From Clostridiales bacterium (GTDB lineage: Bacteria; Bacillota; Clostridia; Lachnospirales; Lachnospiraceae), in assembly GCA_019423835.1 (NCBI GenBank), contig JAHZAR010000039.1, positions 1-11,110 on the forward strand: DNA of 11,110 bases, in the 5' to 3' direction. Below, piece after piece: positions 1 through 6,389 of this stretch (position 1 is its first letter; the number at the start of each line of letters is the position of its first letter). The translations under genes were made by a program, and so were the position numbers. A model generated the notes under the pieces. It had not been told where the DNA came from. It worked only from the letters and a program-made list of their open reading frames with translations, and did not search any database.

Positions 1-55
1 GGTAGAACGCTAGCTTCCCAAGCTGGAAAGGCGGGTTCGACTCCCGTTATCTGCT
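1..55 (+). tRNA. tRNA-Gly (anticodon CCC), 5'-truncated
   Basis: This is the 3' portion of a glycine tRNA; the 5' acceptor strand and most of the D arm lie before the window. The anticodon arm pairs CTAGC (10-14) with GCTGG (22-26) around the loop TTCCCAA, which puts anticodon CCC at 17-19 and so reads GGG codons. The T arm pairs GCGGG (31-35) with CCCGT (43-47) around TTCGACT. The 3' acceptor strand is TATCTGC (48-54), with T55 as the discriminator. CCA is not encoded, so it must be added after transcription. The bases visible fit a normal functional tRNA. Confidence 0.93.
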
Positions 56-66
56 CTTTTTATTTG

Positions 67-108
67 CCCCTGTAAATACTGGATTTTTCCTTTGTTTACA
101 GGGGTTTT
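67..108 (+). terminator. Rho-independent terminator after tRNA-Gly
   Basis: CCCCTGTAAA (67-76) pairs perfectly with TTTACAGGGG (95-104) across an 18-base loop, followed by TTTT (105-108). It sits 11 bases after the tRNA and on the same strand, so it probably ends the tRNA transcript. The rest of the gap up to nth (109-257) shows no clear promoter; only weak AT-rich -10-like boxes are present around 230-256. Confidence 0.8.
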
Positions 109-271
109 CGCTTATACTGAATGCGCTTCGTTTCGAGCTTCGCAAGTCCTCCAGCCGTCTCCAGTCAGTTCCCATTCCTGTTTTTAAAAGATTCATGTGA
201 AAATTCTTTCTTTTCTCCACAGATTGTCGTAAAATAGAAAAAATTAAAAATACTCTGAAAGGAGCCATTGT

Positions 272-907
272 ATGACAAAAGAAGAACTTACTCTGGAAAT
301 TATTGACCGGTTAAAGAAGGAGTACCCGGATGCGGGCTGCACCCTGGACTATAATGACGCCTGGAAGCTCCTGGTCAGTGTCCGCCTGGCAGCCCAGTGT
401 ACGGATGCCAGAGTGAATGTGGTGGTGAAGGATTTATATGAGAAATTTCCGGATGTGAATGCACTTGCGGAGGCGCCGGTGGAGGAAATTGAGGCGATTG
501 TGAAGCCCTGCGGTCTCGGGCACAGCAAGGCAAAGGACATCAGCGCCTGCATGAAAATGCTCAGGGATCGATTTGAAGGCAGGGTTCCTGACAGCTTTGA
601 CGCTCTGCTGTCTCTGCCCGGTGTGGGGAGGAAAAGCGCCAACCTGATTATGGGCGATGTGTTTGGAAAGCCGGCGATCGTCACCGACACCCACTGTATT
701 CGGCTGGTGAACCGCATGGGGCTTGTGGACGGAATCAGGGAGCCCAAAAAGGTGGAGATGGCACTCTGGAAGCTGGTTCCCCCCGAGGAGGGAAGCGATT
801 TCTGCCACCGCCTTGTCTACCACGGCAGGGAGGTCTGTACAGCCAGAACAAAGCCTCACTGTGACAGATGCTGTCTGTCCGATCTGTGTGCCAGGATAGG
901 GGTGTAG
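272..907 (+). CDS. nth: Endonuclease III (DNA glycosylase/AP lyase)
   Basis: This 211-residue protein matches the usual length of bacterial endonuclease III, which removes oxidised pyrimidines and cleaves the abasic site in cytoplasmic base-excision repair. The helix-hairpin-helix motif LPGVGRKSAN (115-124) supplies the expected catalytic lysine K121. The following segment VTDTHCIRL supplies the catalytic aspartate D139. A C-terminal [4Fe-4S] loop has cysteines C189, C197, C200 and C206. The classical spacing is C-x6-C-x2-C-x5-C; here the first gap is seven residues, and an extra C201 sits next to C200. The ATG at 272 follows the ribosome binding site AAAGGAG (258-264) with good spacing. The gene appears monocistronic, lying between a tRNA terminator and the transporter operon. 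MutY is unlikely because the protein is short and lacks its C-terminal NUDIX-like domain. Confidence 0.96.
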   Translation: MTKEELTLEIIDRLKKEYPDAGCTLDYNDAWKLLVSVRLAAQCTDARVNVVVKDLYEKFPDVNALAEAPVEEIEAIVKPCGLGHSKAKDISACMKMLRDRFEGRVPDSFDALLSLPGVGRKSANLIMGDVFGKPAIVTDTHCIRLVNRMGLVDGIREPKKVEMALWKLVPPEEGSDFCHRLVYHGREVCTARTKPHCDRCCLSDLCARIGV

Positions 908-1002
908 GAAAAACGGGAAGTTCTGGATTGTTGAAATTAAACATAAATTTTTGAAGCGATCCGCCTCCTTGCCTCGTTTCAGAATACAGAAGGCTCCCGA
1001 CT

Positions 1003-1019
1003 GCCCTGAGAAACAGGGC
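1003..1019 (+). repeat. Small GC hairpin in the efflux operon leader
   Basis: GCCCTG (1003-1008) pairs with CAGGGC (1014-1019) around the five-base loop AGAAA. No T-run follows on either strand, so it is not a standard terminator. It lies in the 185-base gap between nth and the adaptor gene, and no convincing sigma-A promoter is visible in that gap. It could be leader RNA structure or chance. Confidence 0.35.
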
Positions 1020-1092
1020 GGACAAATCAGCCGGCAGAACATGCAAGAAAAGGATAAAAGAGGAAGGAAGAAAGACAGAAGAAGGAAGTATA

Positions 1093-2658
1093 ATGGAAGG
1101 GATGAAAGGAGAGCAGCGGACAGCTTCCGCACAGGCAGGAAAACCGGAAGGAGCAAATCAGTCAGAGGGGCAGGAGACAGAGATGAGAAATAAAAGAGAG
1201 ATGGACGAGAGGAAAGAAAGAAGCCATACGGACAGCGGGGAACAGCAGGAAAAGGACAGAGGGGTGGAAGCAGAAGCAGGAACGGCAGAAACAGATACAG
1301 AACAAGCATTCTTTGCGAAAGAGAAAAGCGAAGAAGAGATGGCACAGGAGCTGGAGGCGTTTCTGAATCAGCCGCAGGAGCCAAAAAAGAAGAGGCGCTC
1401 TCCTCTGAGCGCGGTAAAAAATATCAGAAACTGGTCTCCGAAAAAGAAAAAGCGCGGTGCGGCAGTTCTGGCCGTGGCAGCGGCAGTTCTTGTGTTCCGG
1501 GCGGTGGCGGGAGGTAAAAACAGCGCACCGGCAGTTGCGTCTATGCCGCTTGGGAAGGGAGAGGTGGTTTCAACCCTGTCCCTGACAGGGCCGATTTCCG
1601 GCACGGACAGCGCCGACGTGGTTTCCAATCTCCACGCGGAGGTGCTGGAAATCCGTGTGAAGGAGGGCGACCGTGTGGAGGAAGGCCAGGTTCTGGCAGT
1701 CCTGGACCGCACAGATGCCCAGAAGGAAGTGGATATTGCCCAGAATTCCTATGAGCTGGCTGTCAGCGAGTATAATGAAAACATCCGCGACACGAGAAAC
1801 GGCTATGAGAAGGCGGTGCAGGACTACAATACAGCTAAGCTGAATTACGACAGAAACAAGGTGCTGTTTGAGTCTGGCGCTGTCTCCTCTGCTGAGTTTG
1901 AGGCTGTAAACAATGCGCTGAACGATGCCAGGAGAGAGATGGAGGGCTATACAGTGGAAAACGGCCAGGCAGTGCCGGATAAGTCTTATGAGCTGAAGGT
2001 GCAGTCTGCCCAGTTCGAGCTGGATCAGAAGAAGAAGGATCTGGAGGAGACAGAGGTGAAAAGCCCCATAGCGGGAACGGTGGTGCGCGTAAATTCCAAG
2101 GTAGGCCAGTTTGCAGACAAACCGGAGGATGAAAAGCCTATGTTTGTAGTGGAAAATCTCGATCAGCTTGAGATGGAGCTCCAGGTCAGCGAGTACTCAG
2201 TCGGGGATGTGTCGGTAGGGCTCCCAGTGGAAATCACAGCTGATATTCTGGACGGCAGGACGGTGAGGGGAACAGTTTCCTCCATCTCCCCGACCGGGGA
2301 GGAGAAGGCAGGAAGCGGGTCCACGGAGCGAGTGGTTCCCACTACGGTGACGATTGACGATCCGGAGAGCGGACTGATTGCAGGAATTACGGCCAGGGCC
2401 ACGGTAGTGACGGAGAGGGCTGAGGATGTATTTAAAGTTCCCTCCTCTGCAATTCTCACAGGGGAGGACGGAGAAAAACAGATTGCAGTTTTGAGAGAGG
2501 GGACCAATCTGGTCCATCTCGTTCCCGTGACAACAGGAGTCGAGAGCGATCTGGAGACCGAGATTGACGCAGCTTCAGGGGAAGCGCTGACAGAGGGAAT
2601 GACCGTGCTTCTGTCTCCTGAGGGGCTCTCTGAGGGAATGGAAGTGATGCCGGTATGA
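1093..2658 (+). CDS. HlyD/MacA-type periplasmic-adaptor-like subunit of an ABC exporter
   Basis: This 521-residue membrane-anchored adaptor belongs to the RND/HlyD/MacA membrane fusion family and would dock on the ATPase-permease pair encoded just downstream. After a charged cytoplasmic stretch (about 1-121, rich in Glu, Lys, Gln) comes one membrane helix (about 122-139) preceded by KKKKR, placing the rest outside. The first lipoyl half lies at about 177-205 (HAEVLEIRVKEGDRVEEGQV). A helical hairpin follows at about 207-320, and the second lipoyl half at about 321-345 (SPIAGTVVRVNSKVGQ). Beta-barrel and membrane-proximal domains fill 355-521. There is no lipobox, so it is helix-anchored. The ATG at 1093 follows an AAGGAAG-type binding site, but the poorly constrained N-terminus leaves starts at codons 4, 31 or 37 possible. 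Its stop overlaps the next start (ATGA). The substrate cannot be read from the sequence. Confidence 0.9.
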   Translation: MEGMKGEQRTASAQAGKPEGANQSEGQETEMRNKREMDERKERSHTDSGEQQEKDRGVEAEAGTAETDTEQAFFAKEKSEEEMAQELEAFLNQPQEPKKKRRSPLSAVKNIRNWSPKKKKRGAAVLAVAAAVLVFRAVAGGKNSAPAVASMPLGKGEVVSTLSLTGPISGTDSADVVSNLHAEVLEIRVKEGDRVEEGQVLAVLDRTDAQKEVDIAQNSYELAVSEYNENIRDTRNGYEKAVQDYNTAKLNYDRNKVLFESGAVSSAEFEAVNNALNDARREMEGYTVENGQAVPDKSYELKVQSAQFELDQKKKDLEETEVKSPIAGTVVRVNSKVGQFADKPEDEKPMFVVENLDQLEMELQVSEYSVGDVSVGLPVEITADILDGRTVRGTVSSISPTGEEKAGSGSTERVVPTTVTIDDPESGLIAGITARATVVTERAEDVFKVPSSAILTGEDGEKQIAVLREGTNLVHLVPVTTGVESDLETEIDAASGEALTEGMTVLLSPEGLSEGMEVMPV

Positions 2659-3560
2659 TAAGAGCAAAAGAAAGCTGTGAGGAGAAAGGAAAAAGAGAAA
2701 ACGCGGCAGGACGGGCTTCCTCTGAGGGCGGAGGGCTGAGGCTCAGCCAGGCAGCCGTCAGGGCCGCCAGAAAAGCCCGGGAGCTGTTTGCGGCCGGCAG
2801 AAAAAACTGGCAGCAGGCCGGGACAGGGACAGATGAGCTGATCAGGGTTGTAAATCTGTGCAAGATATACGATACAGGGGCCATGAAGGTTGTAGGCCTC
2901 AGGAATATCAACCTGACCATAAGGCGGGGCGAGTTTGTCGCCATTATGGGGCAGTCAGGCTCAGGCAAATCTACTTTCATGAATATTCTGGGCTGCCTGG
3001 ACCGGCCGCTGATCGGCCATTACTATCTGGACGGCATCGATATTAATGCCATGGATGACGGGATGCTCTCCCAGATCAGAAATCAGAAGATAGGCTTCGT
3101 ATTCCAGTCCTTCAACCTGATTTCCAGGACTACGGCCAGGGAAAATGTGGAACTTCCCATGACCTACGCCCATGTGCCGAAGCATGAGAGAAGAGAGCGG
3201 GCTATACGGCTGCTGGAGCGTGTGGGACTGGGGGCAAGGACAGAGCATATGCCCAATGAGATGTCCGGCGGCCAGCGCCAGCGGGTAGCCATTGCCAGAG
3301 CCCTGGCCAATGATCCGCCTCTGATTCTGGCAGATGAGCCGACCGGAAACCTGGATACGGCGGCCTCTCTGGAGATTATGGAGCTGTTTTCCGAGCTTCA
3401 CAGGGAGGGGGCTACGGTGGTTGTCGTCACCCATGAGGAGGACATTGCAGCCTTCACGGAACGCGTTATCCGCTTCAGAGACGGGCGGATCATAAGCGAC
3501 GAGAGGAGGGGGAGGGACAGCCGGGAGAAGAGCGCACCAAGGGAGGTGGAAGAGTGTTAA
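2655..3560 (+). CDS. MacB/LolD-type ABC transporter ATP-binding protein
   Basis: This cytoplasmic ATPase powers the exporter formed with its two neighbours. The 301-residue protein has a complete nucleotide-binding domain from about residue 61: Walker A GQSGSGKST (99-107), Q-loop Q151, signature MSGGQ (203-207), Walker B LILADEPT (223-230) with catalytic E228, D-loop GNLD (231-234) and switch H260. The IYDTGAMKVVGLRNI region is typical of the MacB/LolD subfamily. About 60 residues of basic, Ala/Glu-rich sequence precede the core, and a charged tail of roughly 20 residues follows it; both are longer than in typical family members of about 225-250 residues. The start is coupled by ATGA overlap to the adaptor stop. 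No in-frame ATG lies between this start and codon 77, which is inside the core, so the extension is probably real. Its stop overlaps the permease start by seven bases. Confidence 0.94.
   Translation: MIRAKESCEEKGKRENAAGRASSEGGGLRLSQAAVRAARKARELFAAGRKNWQQAGTGTDELIRVVNLCKIYDTGAMKVVGLRNINLTIRRGEFVAIMGQSGSGKSTFMNILGCLDRPLIGHYYLDGIDINAMDDGMLSQIRNQKIGFVFQSFNLISRTTARENVELPMTYAHVPKHERRERAIRLLERVGLGARTEHMPNEMSGGQRQRVAIARALANDPPLILADEPTGNLDTAASLEIMELFSELHREGATVVVVTHEEDIAAFTERVIRFRDGRIISDERRGRDSREKSAPREVEEC
3542..3547 (+). promoter_or_regulatory. Ribosome binding site selecting a GTG start for the permease
   Basis: GGAGGT at 3542-3547 lies six bases before GTG at 3554, inside the end of the ATPase gene. 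The next in-frame ATG, at 3569, is 21 bases away and too far for this site, so GTG is the better start. Confidence 0.75.
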
Positions 3561-4774
3561 TTGAAAATATGAAGATGGCTTTTTCTGCCCTGCGGGCGAA
3601 CAAGCTGCGCTCCTTTCTGACGATGCTGGGCATTATCATAGGAATCGGTTCCGTTATCTCCATTGTCTCCATCGGAGATACCATGAGGGGACTCTTTTCC
3701 AGCCTGTACAAGGATGTGGGAGTGACACAGGCCTATGTGTCCATCGGCTACTGGGTCGATGATGTGAGGGAAAGCGACTATTTTACGATGGATGACCTGG
3801 AGAAAATCAAGGATGTATTCGGGGATCAGATCGCCTATATTGACAGTGCCATGGGTACTTCGGCGGAGGCTGTGTCGGGGCCTGACAAGATGGAGTTCGA
3901 CTATGAAGGAATAGACAGCAATTACATCGATGTGCAGCCGGTAGATGTTCTGTACGGAAGATATCTGAATGAAGCTGATATTAAGGGAAGAAAAGAAAAT
4001 GCAGTGATTGACATTGACACGGCCAGAAATTTCTTCCACACAGACAATGCGGTGGGCAAGCAGTTTCGGACTGTACTGTTTGGGGAGGTAAAGGAGTTTA
4101 CGGTGGTGGGAGTCTATAAAAAGGAAATGAGTCCCTTTCAGAAGCTGATGATGGGAGTCAGCGAGGAGAGGGGCTCAGCCTTCATCCCGTGGACACTTCT
4201 GACCTGGCCTAATGACCGGTTTTACGGCTGCCGTCTGTATGCAGATGAGTCCATGTCCTCCCAGGAGCTGACCCGGTTTTACGACAACCTGGCCTTCTAT
4301 GTGGCAAAGCTGAAGAACAGAGAACCGGAAGACTGGATGGTTCAGACGGCGATGGAGGAGATGGGGCAGGTGGATTCCATCATGTCCGGGCTGTCGGCAG
4401 CAGTGGGAGGGATCGCGGCGATCTCTCTGCTGGTGGGAGGAATCGGCATTATGAATATTATGCTGGTGTCCGTGACGGAGCGTACCAGGGAGATCGGAAT
4501 CAGAAAGGCTCTGGGAGCCAGGACGCGGGATATCATGATCCAGTTTCTGACAGAATCTGCCATTCTGTCGGCCTGCGGAGGGATCATCGGGATCCTGATC
4601 GGCTCAGGACTTGTCGTGGCTGCCGGAGCAGCTCTGGGAGTTCAGGCTGTGATAAAACCGACTGTGGTAATTCTGGCCGTTTCATTTTCAGCAGTGGTCG
4701 GAATTTTCTTCGGCCTATACCCGGCCAGAAAAGCGGCACTGGCCAATCCTATTGACGCACTTCGCTACGAATAG
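3554..4774 (+). CDS. MacB/FtsX-type ABC transporter permease
   Basis: This 406-residue permease is the membrane half of the exporter. It shows the MacB topology: an N-terminal helix (about 19-40, in FLTMLGIIIGIGSVISIVSIG), a large extracytoplasmic MacB-type core domain (about 45-275), then three helices at about 282-306, 334-358 and 370-390. Between helices two and three is the conserved cytoplasmic coupling segment VTERTREIGIRKALGAR (307-323), and the protein ends in the family's characteristic YPARKAALANPIDALRYE. The GTG start is set by a strong upstream binding site. Such proteins dimerise and work mechanically with the ATPase, moving substrates outside the membrane rather than through a classical channel. 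In monoderm bacteria related systems export peptides, antibiotics or toxins, or serve envelope stress. No kinase, regulator or peptide gene beside it indicates which applies here. Confidence 0.94.
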   Translation: MLIENMKMAFSALRANKLRSFLTMLGIIIGIGSVISIVSIGDTMRGLFSSLYKDVGVTQAYVSIGYWVDDVRESDYFTMDDLEKIKDVFGDQIAYIDSAMGTSAEAVSGPDKMEFDYEGIDSNYIDVQPVDVLYGRYLNEADIKGRKENAVIDIDTARNFFHTDNAVGKQFRTVLFGEVKEFTVVGVYKKEMSPFQKLMMGVSEERGSAFIPWTLLTWPNDRFYGCRLYADESMSSQELTRFYDNLAFYVAKLKNREPEDWMVQTAMEEMGQVDSIMSGLSAAVGGIAAISLLVGGIGIMNIMLVSVTERTREIGIRKALGARTRDIMIQFLTESAILSACGGIIGILIGSGLVVAAGAALGVQAVIKPTVVILAVSFSAVVGIFFGLYPARKAALANPIDALRYE

Positions 4775-4805
4775 GAACAGACAGCGCCAAAGATTCACAG
4801 GAGGA

Positions 4806-4846
4806 GGCGGCGGGCAGAAAAATAAGATTCTGCCCGCCGCCTTTTT
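4806..4846 (+). terminator. Rho-independent terminator of the exporter operon
   Basis: A perfect 14-base-pair stem, GGCGGCGGGCAGAA (4806-4819) with TTCTGCCCGCCGCC (4828-4841), encloses an eight-base loop and is followed by TTTTT (4842-4846). It starts 31 bases after the permease stop and is one of the clearest signals in the window. Confidence 0.96.
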
Positions 4847-4866
4847 CTGTCCCGGAAAGTCTTCAT

Positions 4867-4893
4867 ACTCCTGCTTTTTATGTGAGCAGGAGT
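4867..4893 (+). repeat. Perfect 9-bp inverted repeat between operons
   Basis: ACTCCTGCT (4867-4875) and AGCAGGAGT (4885-4893) form a perfect inverted repeat with a nine-base spacer. The flanks continue imperfectly (CTTCAT on the left, GAAAG on the right). It lies about 40 bases upstream of the -35 box of the cdaA-operon promoter. No T-run follows directly. It could be an operator for a dimeric regulator, a secondary terminator or an RNA-processing hairpin; the sequence does not decide. Confidence 0.6.
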
Positions 4894-4933
4894 GAAAGGA
4901 ATTTTACGAATTTATGAAAATTTTTATAGCCAC

Positions 4934-4962
4934 TCGATATTTATTAAATTGTATGTTATAAT
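4934..4962 (+). promoter_or_regulatory. Sigma-A-type promoter with extended -10 for the cdaA-pts operon
   Basis: A perfect -10 TATAAT (4957-4962) carries an upstream TG in the extended -10 position (TGTTATAAT, from 4954). It is spaced 17 bases from a -35-like TCGATA (4934-4939), which matches TTGACA at four of six positions. The upstream region is AT-rich. Transcription would begin near 4969, giving a leader of about 30 bases. A second TATAAT at 4970-4975 has only a poorly spaced TTGTAT before it and is less likely. Confidence 0.8.
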
Positions 4963-4998
4963 AAAGCGATATAATGAATTACAGCAGGGAGTGGGTAT

Positions 4999-5481
4999 AT
5001 GCTCAATGAAGAAAAAATCAGACTTATGACAAATATGGCCATGTTTGAAAAAAAGAACGGAAAGGCCATGAACTCCGGCAAAAACTATTTCAAGAGCGAT
5101 TATATCAGCCGCAATATGATACGCGGTTTTTTCAGCTATACCATAAGCTGTGCGGCAGTTCTCTGCATCTGGCTGATTTACAGTATGGAAGAGTTTTTGA
5201 GTACACTCTCCTTTGAGGGGATGATTGGCCTTATCAGAGGCTTCGTGATTTACTATGTCATTGGGCTGGCTGTGTATATGGGGCTGGTGTATGCCATTTA
5301 TTCGAGGCGCTACGACTACGCGTCGAAGAATATCAGGCTTTACACGGCAAAACTGAAACATCTTGACAAGCGGTACGACTATCAGAACCGCTCGAGAACT
5401 CTGGCAAAGGAGGACAGGTGGGACTGCTTGTATTCAAGGAGCGCCTCAGGATATTTTATGCGAAGAACAGCCAGATTGTGA
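4999..5481 (+). CDS. Two-helix membrane protein of unknown function, first gene of the cdaA operon
   Basis: I do not recognise a named family. The 160-residue protein has a polar, lysine-rich N-terminus (1-42), two hydrophobic segments (about 43-62 and 77-101) separated by an acidic loop, and a basic, tyrosine-rich C-terminus. This gives a likely hairpin topology with both ends in the cytoplasm. The ATG at 4999 follows AGGGAG (4986-4991) and the strong promoter at 4934-4962. The last 21 codons overlap the next gene in another frame, and that tail (from about residue 139) resembles random-frame translation more than a conserved domain. Being first in an operon with cdaA suggests a role near c-di-AMP synthesis or the membrane protein downstream; this is inference from position only. 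Confidence 0.78.
   Translation: MLNEEKIRLMTNMAMFEKKNGKAMNSGKNYFKSDYISRNMIRGFFSYTISCAAVLCIWLIYSMEEFLSTLSFEGMIGLIRGFVIYYVIGLAVYMGLVYAIYSRRYDYASKNIRLYTAKLKHLDKRYDYQNRSRTLAKEDRWDCLYSRSASGYFMRRTARL
5407..5413 (+). promoter_or_regulatory. Consensus ribosome binding site inside the upstream gene, setting a GTG start
   Basis: AAGGAGG (5407-5413) lies four bases before GTG at 5418 and within the coding region of the preceding gene. It supports GTG as the start of the large membrane protein and implies a 64-base overlap between the two genes. Confidence 0.85.
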
Positions 5482-6362
5482 TTCCGGTCCTGAAATTTAT
5501 AGTTGCGTTTACCGCGTTCTATCTGATAGGGAAGAACACCGGTTTTGTGGAAAAGCTCAGTTCTCCGCTGGTTGCGGTGGTCATGGGGCTGGTGGGAGCG
5601 GCAGTTCCCTATGGAGTGACGGCCTTTCTGGCCGGAGGCTTCCTCATGGCCCAGCTCTTTTCCATCTCCCTTGAGGTGGCGGTGATCACACTGATTTTTC
5701 TGATGGTCGTGGTGCTCCTGTACTATGGATTTCAGCCGGGGGACAGCGTGCTGCTGCTGGTGACGCCGATTATGTTTTTCTTTAAGATCCCGTTTGCCGT
5801 TCCTCTTCTGGTGGGACTGGGAGGAAACATGCTCTCGGTCATTCCGGTATGCTGCGGGGCATTTATCTACTACGTGATTCTTTACGTTAAGCAGAATGCC
5901 AGCGTTCTGGCCGGCAGTGCCCAGACAGAGCTTACGCAGCTTGTGATTCAGCTTGTAAAGAGCATTGTCACCAATCAGGCCATGCTGGTCATGGTGGCAG
6001 CGCTGGCACTCTGCATTCTGATTGTGCATATTATAAAGAATATGTCAGTCAATTATGCATGGGGGATTGCAATTGCAGCCGGTGTCATTGCCCAGCTTCT
6101 GGTCATTTTTATCGGTGATTTCCGGTTCAATGTATCGGTGTCGGTGCTGGAGGTTACCGTCGGCATGGCTGTGTCGGCGTTCATCGCTGTGATTTACCAT
6201 TTCTTTGTCTTTGCGGTGGACTACACGCGGACTGAATACGTCCAGTTTGAGGACGATGATTACTACTACTATGTGAAGGCTGTGCCGAAAATCGCCGTTT
6301 CCAGGCCGGATGTGAAGGTACAGAGAATTAACACGAGAAGAACCCCAAAGCGCAGGGAGTGA
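5418..6362 (+). CDS. Polytopic membrane protein of unknown function with acidic-tyrosine tail, upstream of cdaA
   Basis: This 314-residue integral membrane protein has about eight or nine hydrophobic segments (roughly 20-37, 50-66, 68-80, 87-104, 110-122, 125-156, 188-207, 212-234, 243-266). The loop at 158-185 is the longest polar one. The cytoplasmic-looking C-terminus contains an acidic run followed by four tyrosines (QFEDDDYYYYVKAVPK, 276-291) and ends in a basic tail. It lacks ABC ATPase motifs, transporter signatures or catalytic motifs that I recognise, although automated pipelines might label it a permease because of its hydrophobicity. From memory, similar proteins with the same acidic-tyrosine tail occur before cdaA in other Lachnospiraceae; I could not check this. 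The start is GTG with a consensus binding site, and cdaA follows after 27 bases. A role as a membrane partner or regulator of CdaA is speculative. Confidence 0.85.
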   Translation: MGLLVFKERLRIFYAKNSQIVIPVLKFIVAFTAFYLIGKNTGFVEKLSSPLVAVVMGLVGAAVPYGVTAFLAGGFLMAQLFSISLEVAVITLIFLMVVVLLYYGFQPGDSVLLLVTPIMFFFKIPFAVPLLVGLGGNMLSVIPVCCGAFIYYVILYVKQNASVLAGSAQTELTQLVIQLVKSIVTNQAMLVMVAALALCILIVHIIKNMSVNYAWGIAIAAGVIAQLLVIFIGDFRFNVSVSVLEVTVGMAVSAFIAVIYHFFVFAVDYTRTEYVQFEDDDYYYYVKAVPKIAVSRPDVKVQRINTRRTPKRRE

Positions 6363-6375
6363 TAAAGGAAGAAAG

Positions 6376-6385
6376 AAGGAGGTGA
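6376..6385 (+). promoter_or_regulatory. Full-length consensus ribosome binding site of cdaA
   Basis: AAGGAGGTGA (6376-6385) can pair over all ten bases with the usual 3' end of 16S rRNA. It lies four bases before the ATG at 6390. This is the best binding site in the window and predicts efficient translation of the cyclase relative to its operon partners. Confidence 0.85.
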
Positions 6386-6389
6386 GAGT

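Noticed and set aside
1..60. tRNA-Gly 3' end as an integration (att) site for a mobile element
   Set aside because: No integrase, no second copy of the tRNA end and no foreign-looking genes follow; nth and the other genes are ordinary chromosomal genes.
951..1193. 80-codon plus-strand frame upstream of the adaptor
   Set aside because: It overlaps the adaptor start in another frame, translates to Arg/Lys-rich low complexity and has no good ribosome binding site.
434..1384. Long minus-strand open frame (316 codons) across nth and the adaptor leader
   Set aside because: It opposes the well-supported nth and adaptor genes, and its translation is a Leu/Ser/Pro/Phe-rich product typical of the reverse of a purine-rich coding strand. 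It has no recognisable domain.
5382..6029. 215-codon minus-strand frame across the unknown membrane genes
   Set aside because: Its translation is His/Gln/Arg-rich, as expected for the reverse of hydrophobic coding sequence, and the plus strand has strong start signals.
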